Assembly: GCF_019578655.1 (NCBI RefSeq)
Contig: NC_063257.1
Location: 10,726,001 to 10,790,000 of the forward strand
DNA: 64,000 bases
Reading direction: 5' to 3'
Source: Ricinus communis
Lineage: Eukaryota; Streptophyta; Magnoliopsida; Malpighiales; Euphorbiaceae
Shown here: positions 12,217 to 23,836 of the stretch, piece by piece
Layout: each line of letters begins with the position of its first letter
Numbering within the stretch: position 1 is the stretch's first letter
Notes under the pieces: generated by a model
Told to the model about the DNA's origin: nothing
Databases searched by the model: none
What the model saw: only the letters and a program-made list of their open reading frames with translations
Made by a program: the position numbers and the translations under genes

Positions 12217-13599
12217 CCTTGGTGAATCAGAATGTTGTCTCAATGCATGTCAATTTTAGATGAGTAGAAAAAAAAAATAATCAATAGAAGTTCACCAGTG
12301 AGTTAGGCTCTCATGTGTTGTTTCTGTTTGCTGCTTTTGTCAGACATTTTGTTTCTTAGTTTCAAGCATTCTGATCATAGGAATTTGTACTAGTTCCATT
12401 ATGCTCAGCATAACAAACAACTTGTTCAAATTGTTCGCCAGTCCAAAAAGTAGGATTCTTCTGTTCGTCAAATATATATATTTCCTTAGTTTCTATGTCA
12501 GTGGTCCGCCATTAACTGGACCAATAATATTTGAGCTTAATAACCCCAAAACAAGAAACCTTTCAATGAGAACATCATTAAAAGCAGCACAACTCAAGTT
12601 TTAACAGTGAAAGCATGCATCTAGTTAGGTCTGCTGCTGGGTCTAATTGAAGGCTGAAGCTTCCTAGCCATATGATTATTGGTGAGAGATAAAAAACAGA
12701 CCACCAGTAGATCATCCTCAGCATTAGAGAAAAGTTTTCTTAGGCTACCCTGAACATCTGAAGATCGCCAGGCTACCAACTTATATGATGGTAACTTCTA
12801 ATTGTAGAGAACTCATTTCTTTTTTGTTTTTCTTTTAATTGGTTACTTGAATGAATTGTGCCAATCCTTATTTACCATTCACCTCTATTTCGATGACATT
12901 ATTTTTTCTGTCAATTATTCTATGAATAAATCAAGATTCAAATCCTGATATCAGAAGAATTCTCAAAATTTCAGTAGCGCCATCCATCAGAATACTGGCA
13001 ATTCCACCAGCCAGCTCAAGGAGAAATATCACAAGGCAATGTTAGCGTGCTTGCCCTCATAAAAGCTGGCTGTCTTGTCAATGTGTTGCACCTGGATCAT
13101 CCAATCTTTGGTCAGGGCTGAAGAGTATTGATACAAGAGAACCACTGAATATAACACTCTTCCAAATATATCCATCTTAATCTGTGAATCTACCTCAAGG
13201 ATTCTTAAATTTCCTCATATTGCAAGAAGTCAATTCCACTTGAATAATTAATGATGCTCTGGCTGGTTAACATGTAAAACCACCTTGTACCACATTAATG
13301 GCCACTTGCGAGGCAGGCGTCAAGACACGCTGAGAAACCCATTCTGAAGATCTGTAAACTCCACCTTTAAGCTCATTCAGTGCTCAGAATATATGGGAAC
13401 AGAGAAAATTTATCCCGCTTTACCATTTTATTCATCAGCTTTACCAAATCAGTGTGATCCCCTTGTCTGTTTCATCAGAAGAAGCTCCAATTTTCTGCAG
13501 ATAATAATACATATTTAAAATTGCAAGGCAATCATGGAATGAAAAACAACAGACAAAGCAAGTCCAAGTAGAGAAGGCCTTTAAAAAACCTGAAGTTGT
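12217..13599. other. Convergent intergenic region between genes A and B
   Basis: It holds the 3' UTRs of gene A (plus strand) and gene B (minus strand). The open frame at 12401-12604 shows no recognisable protein signal. The part from about 12640 to 13500 is moderately GC-rich for the window and may be transcribed 3' sequence of gene B or an old relic. I recognise nothing specific. Confidence 0.4.
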
Positions 13600-16500
13600 T
13601 CAAAATTCTTTCAAGCGTTTGGCGTATGGCTCCTCTTCCTTGTAAGAACTTCCACTGCTGCTAGATCCAGCCTCATTATAGTCATCGTAGCCCCTCTTCA
13701 ACTTGCAAGCTTCTTGTACCACCATTGGCACATCAACAGCTTGATAGTCAAGACCTAAATTCTCAGAAAGATGAAGATGACTGGACTGGAAAGGGATGAG
13801 ATTGTAATCATCCTCATCTTGATCGTAAACAAAACGGATTCCACAATATTTCACTTCCATGCATGGTACAGAGGATTCAAAGGAAACTTTAAGATAGCCA
13901 CAGTTATTCAGCCAATTTGATTTGCCAAATCCAATTCGGGAGTGAAAGCCCATCCAAAGGTGATTCGACTTTAGAGATGGGACTCTATAGATGAGAAATT
14001 TAAAGCTAGAGGTTGAAGTATACTCAACGGCTTCTAACTTGCAATAAATGGCAATATCTGTAGATAGGCCATCAGGAAGTAAATGTGGATTCTCATGGGT
14101 TGCAAAAGAGAGACAGATAGCCAGTCCTTTAAACTTCTCATTGTACCATTTTGGAGTTAACTGGATGATAAGGGATGAGCCCACATTTTGATGGCTGAAC
14201 CAGGCTGGAACTTCTGTTCCGGGAACAATAACATCAAATCTACAGCCTGTATACGATGCATCCTGCAAAATGAAAATCACCATGTTGAGAGACAAATACA
14301 GAGAGAGAACAGGAGGAGAAAAGAAGGAAGAGAAGGGAAGCAGGAAAGGAGGACCTGAAGCTGACTCATCGGTAGGGACTGCAAATGGCTTCTTAGAAAT
14401 TTAAAAGCTGTACTATCATTGCCTTGATTCACAGCAAGCTTGGAGCAATTAGTAAAGTAGAAAATTGGCCAATTCCATTTATCTGCAATTACTTCTGGAC
14501 TCGATAATGTTTCTAGTGAGGTGCAATTGTTTGCAGAAATTTCATGTATAGTTGTTGGAAGTTTTCGCAGAGCTTTAAGATTCTTGCAGTCATCCAAATA
14601 AAGAAATCGCAACCGAGGAAGTTGACTGATGCTTGCAGGTATATTTACAAAATTATTTCTGCCTATATTGAGCACCTCCAGTGAGGAAAGGGTGTAAAAA
14701 TCTGCAGGGATCATCTTGTCTGAAAGATTGCAATCACTAAGGTCTAATTCTGTTAGAGATAGTAGACCATTCAAAGAAGGCAAAGATAAACCCACGGCAT
14801 CATGAGTTATTCCAAATATGGATAAAATCTTGTAGGGCCACTGCCATGCTATGGGACCAATTCCATGGAAAGATAACACTTTCAGATATTTCAGAAGTCT
14901 AATGGAGGATGGTGGTTGTCTTACAGAAGTTTTGCCTAGATCCAGCTTCTCCAAACATTCTAGATAACCCAAACTATCAGGTAGACTTTTAAGCTTTGAG
15001 CAGCCAAATAAATCCAGATTTTTTAGATATTTCAGAGAATTAATGTTGCTTGGAAGCTTCTCAAGGTTCTTACAATTTCTGAGACTCAAAAAAGTTAACC
15101 CAGTTAGATTCGCAAATGAATGAGGTACTTCGGCTATTGCGGTCCCATCTAAGCCAAGTTTTGATAAGTGTGCCATATCTCCCACAATTTCCGGAAATTT
15201 TTCAAGTTTCGAGCAGCCAGAAAGAACAAGCACATTTAGAGATTCCAACCCAATGCTTCCAGGAAGACTCCTCAGACAGTTGCAATCCTTCAAATTCAAC
15301 AAAATAAGCTTTTTGAGAACTCCAATAGATGGGTGAACCTTAGAGAGGCTTGTACAACCTTCAAGAATCAATGTCTCAAGATTTGGTACTCCTGTGAAGT
15401 CTGGGGTTTCAGTCAGGTATTGGGAGTGACTGAGATCAATGAACTGCAACTCTTTGAGTTCCTATGAAATCAACAGAAAAAGATAAGAATCTTGAGATTA
15501 GCTTCCAAAACCCCTTAAAAATCAAATTAATGAATGAAAAAGAAAAGAAAAGAAAGCATAACAAGGAAAACCTTACCAGTCTTCCCCCCCAAAGTCGTTT
15601 AATGGAGCTCTGAGGCATCTCCAGCATAATGATCTTCTTAGGATTGAAGTTTGATGGCAAATATTTTAGGGGGTATCCTTCCCAGCAGAGACACTTTAAT
15701 TTGTAATACAAAAATTCAAAGTCTCCAGAAAGGTGTATCTTGCGGTCTCCATAGGCACCATGCACATCGAGCAATCTTAGATTTTTCATCTTCATGAATG
15801 CCTCAACACTGAACTTTTTCTCATCAGTTTTAGACAAGTCTATGACCATGCATTCAACATGTTCTGACCCCTAATAAGCAGTAAATAAAACTGAGTGTTA
15901 ATAGATAAAAACTCATCAAGATATAAGCATGCAAGAAATGTGTCCCAAGTGCACAAGAATTCCTGCCTTGTGAGGCTTTATATGCTGACAGGGTCCTAAT
16001 GCATGCATCTATGGGCTAAATATTACATCACATGTGAAATATAAATGGCACAAATCTTACTCACCGATTCTTCCATTAACACTTGGACAACGTCCTCATG
16101 ATCCCACAATCGACTACGTTTGCCAGGATCTTTAAGGGATTGTTGACGCACAATGTCCCGACCCATGTCTTGTAGCAAATCATGCATTCCTAAGGTGTTG
16201 TCAAAAACGGTTACTAGGGAATGATCAATAAGTTCACTTATTCCACTTTCAGGGAAAAAGCCAAAGCTTTTTAGAAGCTTTGCAACATAATCTTTGTCCT
16301 GCCCCCTAAAGTAACAAGCAATATCAAGAAACAAAGACTTGTTTAACTCAGCAAGTCCATCAAAACTTATTCGAAGTGTTTGCTGAATATCCTTGTTAAA
16401 ATGTTTTTCTAATCTATTTAATGAATCATTCCACTGATTCTCACTCCTACCATATAGAGAAGAACCCAAAACTTTAAGCGCCAAAGGAAGTCCTTTACAA

Positions 16501-18431
16501 TAATCTATAGCACGTATTGAGAGCTCAGTAAATTCTGCCGTCCGATGTTTCTGCTTAAAGGCATACCGGCTAAAGAGCTCAAGTGCATGTTCCTCATTTA
16601 GGTCCTTGACCTCATATACAAAATCCACTGCATGGCTAACTAGCAGGTGTCTATCTCGAGTAGTTATAATGATTCTACTTCCAGGACCATACCAGTGAAT
16701 ACCTGCTAGAAGTTCTAGTTGTCTCGAACTGTTAACATCATCAAGAACAACAAGAACCTTCTTGCGATGGAGCCTAGTTTTAATACAAGACGGTTCCGTA
16801 CTTAGCATATGCATGTTTAAATTTTCATCCTCTAACAACATAGAGAAAAGTGCTTCCTGCAAATGAGGCAGACCTGTTGTTTCTGATTCTTTCCTAACAT
16901 CTGCAAGGAAGCAGCAACTATCAAATAGAGCAGATATGCGGTTAAATATTACTCCAGCAATGGTCGTCTTGCCTATGCCACCCATGCCCCATAATCCTAT
17001 GGTGCGAACATCAGAAAATCCAATACCTAGTAGTTTTTCCACTTGTTCTAGGGAGGATTCTATGCCAATCAGTCCCTCAGTATCACTTGATGGTGTATGA
17101 TTCAATTTCTTCAATATATGATTAACAATTTCAGTGATAAGTTTGGAGTCAGGCCTGCCATATATAATGAAAAAATAGTTGTAAGTTGGAATGGACAAAC
17201 AGAGAAGATTTTGTATAAAATAACTTCTTCATTCAAGCACAAAAGAATCATATTGATACTAGGACTGATGGCATAACCGTCGGTTTTTAGACAACTGTTA
17301 AAATATTTAGTTTCAGAGATGGTGAGCTCTATTTTCTTCTGCATATATTGGAATAGATTTTGATAACATTTCAACTCTCAAATGCAGATTTGAAGCTGAG
17401 AAAGGGCTGCCTTCAAGCAGTAAGAGATATTAGCAGACAAAACAAATGGATTTGACATTTTTGTTATCAATATCATTGTTGGTGTTGTTGTTTTCTGTAT
17501 TCCTTGAGCTTGTTATAATAATAGTGATATAGCTGCAAAAATTATAGTTCTCTGAATATAAAGACAGCTTTATGATTAATTCAAAACATATCTTTCATCT
17601 TATTACAAGATCAATGCTATATGTAAAGAATTATACTTAACTAAATCAATTCAATGGTTACACTGATAGAATAAATATTCCAGGAAAAATCATTTTTGTT
17701 TTCCTTTTTGGTCAAAACAAAGGAACTCCACATAAGCTAAAGTTATTACACATAATCATAGCTTAGTTATGTACATAAAGCAATAAGAGTGATATGCCAA
17801 TTGAGAAATGGAACATTAATCACTCTTCATATTTCTAAATTAATACTACATTAACAAATTGGTTTGGTACTTCTCCACATCCATAAATTCCCTCCCCAAA
17901 AAAAAAGCACAAGATCAGAAGCAACATTTACCTGACAACAGATGAATCCCAACCAGAAAGATTAGCAGCATCCTTTAAAGCAGCTTTCCACTTCTTCACC
18001 AACCTCATATCACCATTAGCTTGCTTTTTAGCTCCATCGAAACCTTTCCCAAACTCCCCAATTTGCTCTTCCACTTCAGAAGGATCTACTCTATAAAAAA
18101 CTGGCAAGACAATCTGGCCATGAGCCCTTTTACATTCCATTATATGCACAAGCTCATCCAAGCACCATGGTGAATCAGCATAGTTGTGAGAGAAAACAAC
18201 CACAGCAACCATTGATTCTTGAATTGCTTTCAGTAGCTCTGGAGTGATCTCTTCTCCTCTATTGAGTTTATTATCAATGAATGTCTCAATGCCCTTTTGA
18301 TATAAATCCTTGTATAGATAATTGGTGAAGCTATCACGTGTATCTTTACCTCTGAAACTAATGAACACATCATATTTCCATTCAGAGGCTGTGTAAGAAG
18401 ATGAAGATGAAGAAGCAATAAGAGCAGACAT
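13600..18431 (-). CDS. TNL gene B: complete TIR-NB-ARC-LRR-C-JID immune receptor
   Basis: Five exons on the minus strand join in frame with GT-AG introns: 18431-17932, 17154-16065, 15870-15577, 15461-14355 and 14262-13600 (TGA). The protein is 1217 residues. The TIR domain (about residues 19-155) has DVFISFRGKDTR, a BB-loop with RGEEI, and the putative NAD-cleaving Glu93 in WCLDEL. The usual Ser-His of helix A is Asn-Tyr here (FTNYLY). NB-ARC has the P-loop GMGGIGKTT at about 223-231, VVLDDV, SRIIITTRDR, KGLPLAL, FLDIACYF and GMHDL. Next come about ten LRRs and a C-JID (VIVPGTEVPAWF start), then an acidic plus KRLKEF tail. No lesion is seen. The start chosen is the ATG before the Ser-rich leader at 18431; the frame stays open upstream to an ATG at 18725. 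Gene B is divergent from gene C, as in known paired TNLs. Confidence 0.92.
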
Positions 18432-19473
18432 TAGTGAAAGGGTAGATAAAGGGTGAGTTTTTAGTTTTGCTTCAGTTTCCTTTGGTGTCTTGAAAAGAAA
18501 ACAAGAAATCAGATTGGACCCAGATGATACATTGATTGAAACGATGAAACAAGATGAATTCAATAGAGAATTTGCAGAGTTTAAAGGATTGAGACAAGGA
18601 AAAGTCCTACAAGGAAATGACAGGGCAGCGAAGATGTTGAGCCAAGTCAACATCCGAAACGTCCGCGTTATTCTCTGGAAAAGGAGAGGACAAAAGGGTC
18701 GATTTGCTCCCTCAATGTGTGTCAAGGGTCAAATTAACCAATTTAGATAATTAATTGAACAAAAAGTAATTTAAACCTTGAAATAGAAAGATTAAAATAT
18801 TAAATTTATAATTTTTTTATAATTTCAATTACTAAATTCTTTACTCCCTTCAACCCAATTCAATAAGAATACTGATTTTTATTAGATTATGCTAGAATAT
18901 CATATAGACCTTGTATAATTCAAATTGTATAAAGAACTCATTTTAAATGAGCTATGGGAAATAATTAAGTGCAAGTATATGAATATATAAATATTATTAT
19001 TGAAGCATAATGTTGATATCTAATATTTAGTTTAGATTTATAATTGTTTTAAAATAAAAATTGATTAAGTATAAAGATAATGTTTCAATATAAATATTTT
19101 CTAAAATGTTTTAATTTATTTTAATGAAATAAGGAAATTTCACTAAAAAAAATTATTTATTTGTTTATCATATTGTTATTTTAAATCAAAACATTTTTGT
19201 TTACTTTAATAAAATGATTAATTTATATTGAATTTGATACATAATATTAAGAAAAATTTAAATTTTTATTTTTGTGGTCTGATTAATATTTAAAATTCAC
19301 ATTAATGGTTAATTAAATCGAAATTCAGTAGTATCATTTTGTTCGATTTTCAAACAAGATGAACAAAAGTGTTAAAATGATCAAACCTCAGGAGTGAAAT
19401 TGTAAATTTCTCAAAAGAAGACTATCATCAAAAAGCTCACTGCTCGCTCTCTTCTGACGCAACTGCCTCAAAC
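18432..19473. promoter_or_regulatory. Shared divergent promoter region of TNL genes B and C
   Basis: The 1042 bases between the two start codons must contain both promoters and 5' UTRs. The proximal 300 bases on the gene B side (to 18725) are GC-richer and open in frame with gene B, so they are probably transcribed leader or an alternative N-terminus. The remainder, about 18740-19330, is AT-rich. I did not identify a definite TATA box or W-box set. Confidence 0.5.
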
Positions 19474-22400
19474 ATGGCTTCACTGAGCAATCAAAACCCA
19501 TCTTCCTCTTCTTCCCTTCTTCCTGGGTCCGCCTGTTCTTCGAAGTACAATGTGATCTTGAGCTTTAAGGATGAAGATAACAACTTTGTTAGCCATCTTT
19601 ATAGAAAATTGAGCTTGGAAGGAATACATACTGTAGAAAATGGTGGAAAGCTAGAATTTCCTGTAGCTATTCAAGAATCAAGACTTATAGTCGTTGTTTT
19701 ATCAGAGAAGTATGCTTGCTCTGCTCAGTGCTTGGATGAACTTGTAAAGATCACAGATTGCTGGGAGAAAACAAGAAAAATGGTTGTACCCATTTTCCAT
19801 AATGTGGATCCAGATGATTTGGGAAATCAAAGAGGCAAAGTAGCAGAAGCTTTTGCAAAGCATGAAGAAAATTTCAAGGAGAAGGTGAAAATGTGGAAGG
19901 ATGCTCTAACAAAAGTGGCCTCAATTTGTGGGTGGGATTCATTGCAATGGTAATTGATTTTTGCAAACCTAAGTGATTTTAGGTGCTCTGTAGTAACAGT
20001 GTAGGTGGGTTATTTGAAGATTTAATACAAGACAATATTAGCAATTTTCCCTCTAATTTATTACTTGTTGATCTGATTCTGGTTCAAATATTCATGGGTG
20101 TCTCAATTCAAAGTGATTTATGGCTTGTATAGTGACGCTATTAATTACAAGTAATCTTGTGTCAATCTACATGAACTCCCGTTTCATTCAATTTTACTAG
20201 ATATCTATTCTAATTTTATCTTTACTTAGCCTAGAGATTCAAGTCTGCTTGATTTGAACTCAAATTAGAGATAAAAAATCTATGTTCGGCGAGTATTTCT
20301 TTGTAATTGACTAGAAATCATAAATCTGTTTCTTTCCTTCATTATTTTCTTTACTACAGGGAGGAGACAATCTTCATAGAGCAAATTGTTAGAGATATTT
20401 CAGACAAGTTAATTTATACATCATCGACTGATACCAGTGAACTTGTTGGAATGGGTTCACACATAGCGGAAATGGAAAAGAAATTGTGCCTTGAGTTAAA
20501 TGGTGTCCACATGGTAGGAATATGGGGCATGGGTGGCATAGGTAAAACAACAATTGCCAAGCTGATTTATGATATGCTCTCTAGCCAATTTGAGGTTCAT
20601 TGCTTTCTTCCAAATGTTAAAGAACATTTCGAAAAACATGGTGCTGCCGTTTTACAGCAGAAACTTCTTTCCAATGTCTTAAGTGAACGAAGGAGCCTCA
20701 ATGCATGGACTTTCAATGCGAGTTTTAATGTGATCAAGAGAGCTCTCCATCACAGAAAGGTTCTTCTTGTTCTTGATGATGTGGATGATTACAAGCAGTT
20801 GGAAGCCTTAGCCCGAGAGCCTAATTGGTTTGGTGAAGGAAGTAGGATCATCATAACTAGTCGTGATTATCACTTGCTAGACTCGCATGGAGTGGAGAGT
20901 ATATATGAGGTTCAGTATCTGAAGACTGACCATGCCCTTCAGCTATTCAGTCTGCATGCCTTCAAACAAAACAATGCAAAAATAGAGTATCTAGAGCTCA
21001 CAAAACAGTTTTCATCTTATGCTAAAGGTCTTCCTTTGGCTGTTAAGGTTTTTGGCTCATTTCTCAATGGTAGAAACATACTTGAGTGGCAAAGTGTGAA
21101 AAATAAACTAGCAAAAATTCCATGCATAGGAATTCATGATGTATTGAGAATAAGCTTTGAGGGATTAGATGAGACACAGAGAGATGTATTTCTTGATATT
21201 GCATGCTTTTTCAACGGGTTGAGCAAAGAATTTGCAAGAGATATTCTGGGTGGTTGTGGCTTCTTTCCAGACATAGCATTTGCAGTTCTCAAGGATAAGG
21301 CTCTTATAACCATTGATGATAATGAGTTGTTGGTGCATGATTTGCTGCGAGAAATGGGTCATGAAATTGTATATCAAGAATCGAAGGAAGAGCCTGGAAA
21401 ACGTAGTAGGTTGTGGATTCCTGATGATATTTTCCACGTATTGACCAAAAGCACGGTAAGAACTTAAAAGCAAAGAATATCACTTTGTAGCAATGCTATT
21501 TCGACAGAGATTATATATCTATAGATGATTCTCTTGTATAATATTTACATACTCTTTGTTTCTACTTTCTTTTTCTCATATCAATATTAAACTTGCTCTA
21601 ATTTTTCTTTTCTTATTGTTTGATGTTTAGGGGACTAAAATTGTTGAAGGCATTTTTCTTGATACTTTTAAAGTCAGAAAGATGCACTTGAGTTCTGAAG
21701 CCTTTGCAAAGATGAGGAATCTTAGAATGCTCAAATTCTACTATACTGGCTCTAAATATATGAATAAGGTGCACCTACCTGATGAGGGTCTCCATTATAT
21801 GTCTAGTAATCTAAGACTCTTCCATTGGGAAGGTTATCCTTCAAAATCACTTCCTTCGAGCTTTCATGCTGAAAACCTTATCGAACTTAACTTGGTTGGT
21901 AGTAATCTGGAACAACTCTGGACTGGAGTCCAGGTATGTGTTGTGCCTATGTGCTAATTTAATTTTCTTTTCATCGACTCATCCAGCAATTTTTAGAACT
22001 ATAATGTTCTACCTGTTTCTAATTTTTCATTATTGGTATATCCATGCAGCATCTTGTGAATTTAAAATGGATTGATCTCAGTTACTCCAGGCACTTGACT
22101 AGAATCCCAGATCTTTCAAAAGCCCAAAATCTTGAGAGAATGGAGCTTACGACCTGCCAAAATTTGGCTGCGGTTTCCTCGTCTGTTCAATGTCTCAACA
22201 AGCTTGTCTTCTTGGATTTGAGTGACTGCACAAATCTAAGGAGTCTCCCAGGTGGGATTAACTTAAATTCTCTCAAGGCTCTTGTTCTCACTAGCTGCTC
22301 AAACCTTGCCAAATTGCCAGAGATCTCTGGAGATATCCGATTTCTTTGTCTAAGTGGAACTGCCATAGAAGAACTCCCCCAGTTTATTGGATCTCTTACG

Positions 22401-23836
22401 AGTCTAGTTACTTTGTACCTGAGAAATTGCAAAAGGCTCAAGAAAATTACAAGCAGCATTTCTCAGTTGACATCTCTTAGCATGTTCTGCCTCACTGGCT
22501 GTTTAAGTATCACGAAGTTTCCAGATATCCCTGAAAATGTGGAATCTGTAGACTTTACAGGCACTGCAATTGAAGACCTGCCCTCGTCAATTTGCTCACT
22601 CTCAAGACTATTTCAGTTAAATCTCTCAAATAGTAAGAAACTAAAGAGTTTGCCAAGTAGCATTTGCAAATTGGGATGCCTCCAAATACTTTGTCTTTCT
22701 GGATGCTCAGCACTTGACAGTTTCCATAACTTGGAATCTCTCCCATGTCTAAAAAGACTAGATTTAAGCAACTGTGATCTATCAGAATTCCCTAGCAACC
22801 TAAGCAGTTTATCCTTGTTGGAAAATTTGGATCTAAGCAAAAACAATTTTGAGATCATACCTGCCACCATCAAACATCTATCTCAACTGAAATTGCTGAA
22901 CATAAGCTCTTGCAGGAGGCTCAGATGTTTGCTGGATGTTCCGCCATGTATAAAAATTTTAAAAGCATGGCACTGCACATCATTAGAAGCCATACCGCGC
23001 ATAAAAAGTTTATGGGAGCCAGATGTTGAATATTGGGATTTTGCTAATTGCTTCAACTTAGATCAAAAGGAAACCAGCAACTTAGCAGAAGATGCTCAAT
23101 GGAGCTTTCTGGTTATGGAAACTGCTTCAAAGCAAGTCCATGATTACAAGGTCTCTCTCACATTCAAACTTAGCTCATTCTGTCTTTATCTCGTTTCTGA
23201 GCTTTTGCTTTTATGAAACAGGGAAATCCAGGTCAGTTTTGTTTTCCAGGAAGTGAAGTTCCAGAAAGTTTCTGCAATGAAGATATAAGATCTTCACTCA
23301 CATTCATGCTGCCCTCAAATGGACGCCAGCTCATGGGAATTGCGCTTTGCGTTGTTCTTGGCAGTGAGGAGCCTTATTCAGTCAGTAAGGTCAGATGTTG
23401 TTGCAAATGCCATTTCAAATCTACTAACCAAGACGATCTCATTTTCACATCCCAATACGGGTCGATAAATCATGAAAATGTGACCCTCAATTCAGATCAT
23501 ATTTTACTATGGTTCGAGTCTTGGAAGAGCAGGTCAGACAAACTAAACAACTCTTTTACTGAATGTCACGAAGCTTCGTTTGAATTCTGCATTTCGTATG
23601 GCTTCAAGAAGCATATCAATGTGAGAAAATACGGTGTTCATCTAATCTATGCTGAGGAAACCAGCGAAAATCCGCCTAATATTTTCCACAAACAGTTATC
23701 TGCGCTCAACCAAGATTCTTCCCAACCAATGGGGGAAGACCGTAATACTAAGAGACGGCGCAGTCGCAGTGATGACTTCACTGCTAAGGAGGAGCAGCAG
23801 CCTAACCGTAAGAGAGTGAAAGTATGTTCTGCTTAG
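19474..23836 (+). CDS. TNL gene C: complete receptor with atypical TIR domain
   Basis: Five exons join in frame: 19474-19949, 20360-21455, 21631-21933, 22050-23150 and 23222-23836 (TAG). The protein is 1196 residues. The TIR is unusual. The RGEDTR motif is replaced by KDEDNN. The BB-loop region is several residues short and lacks the RGE core. WCLDEL reads QCLDEL, although Glu89 is kept. NB-ARC is intact: GMGGIGKTT with Lys221, [25 protein letters not shown] and FLDIACFF. The MHD reads VHD. LRRs lie mainly on exon 4. The C-JID on exon 5 (CFPGSEVPESF start) is followed by a long basic tail (KRRRSRSDD, then NRKRVK) that looks like a nuclear localisation signal. Intron positions match gene A. 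Head to head with gene B, it may act as a sensor partner; that is inference. Confidence 0.9.

Noticed and set aside
18490..18750. 86-codon plus-strand frame upstream of gene C
   Set aside because: It is antisense to the gene B leader with no recognisable domain. It may be chance in a GC-richer stretch.
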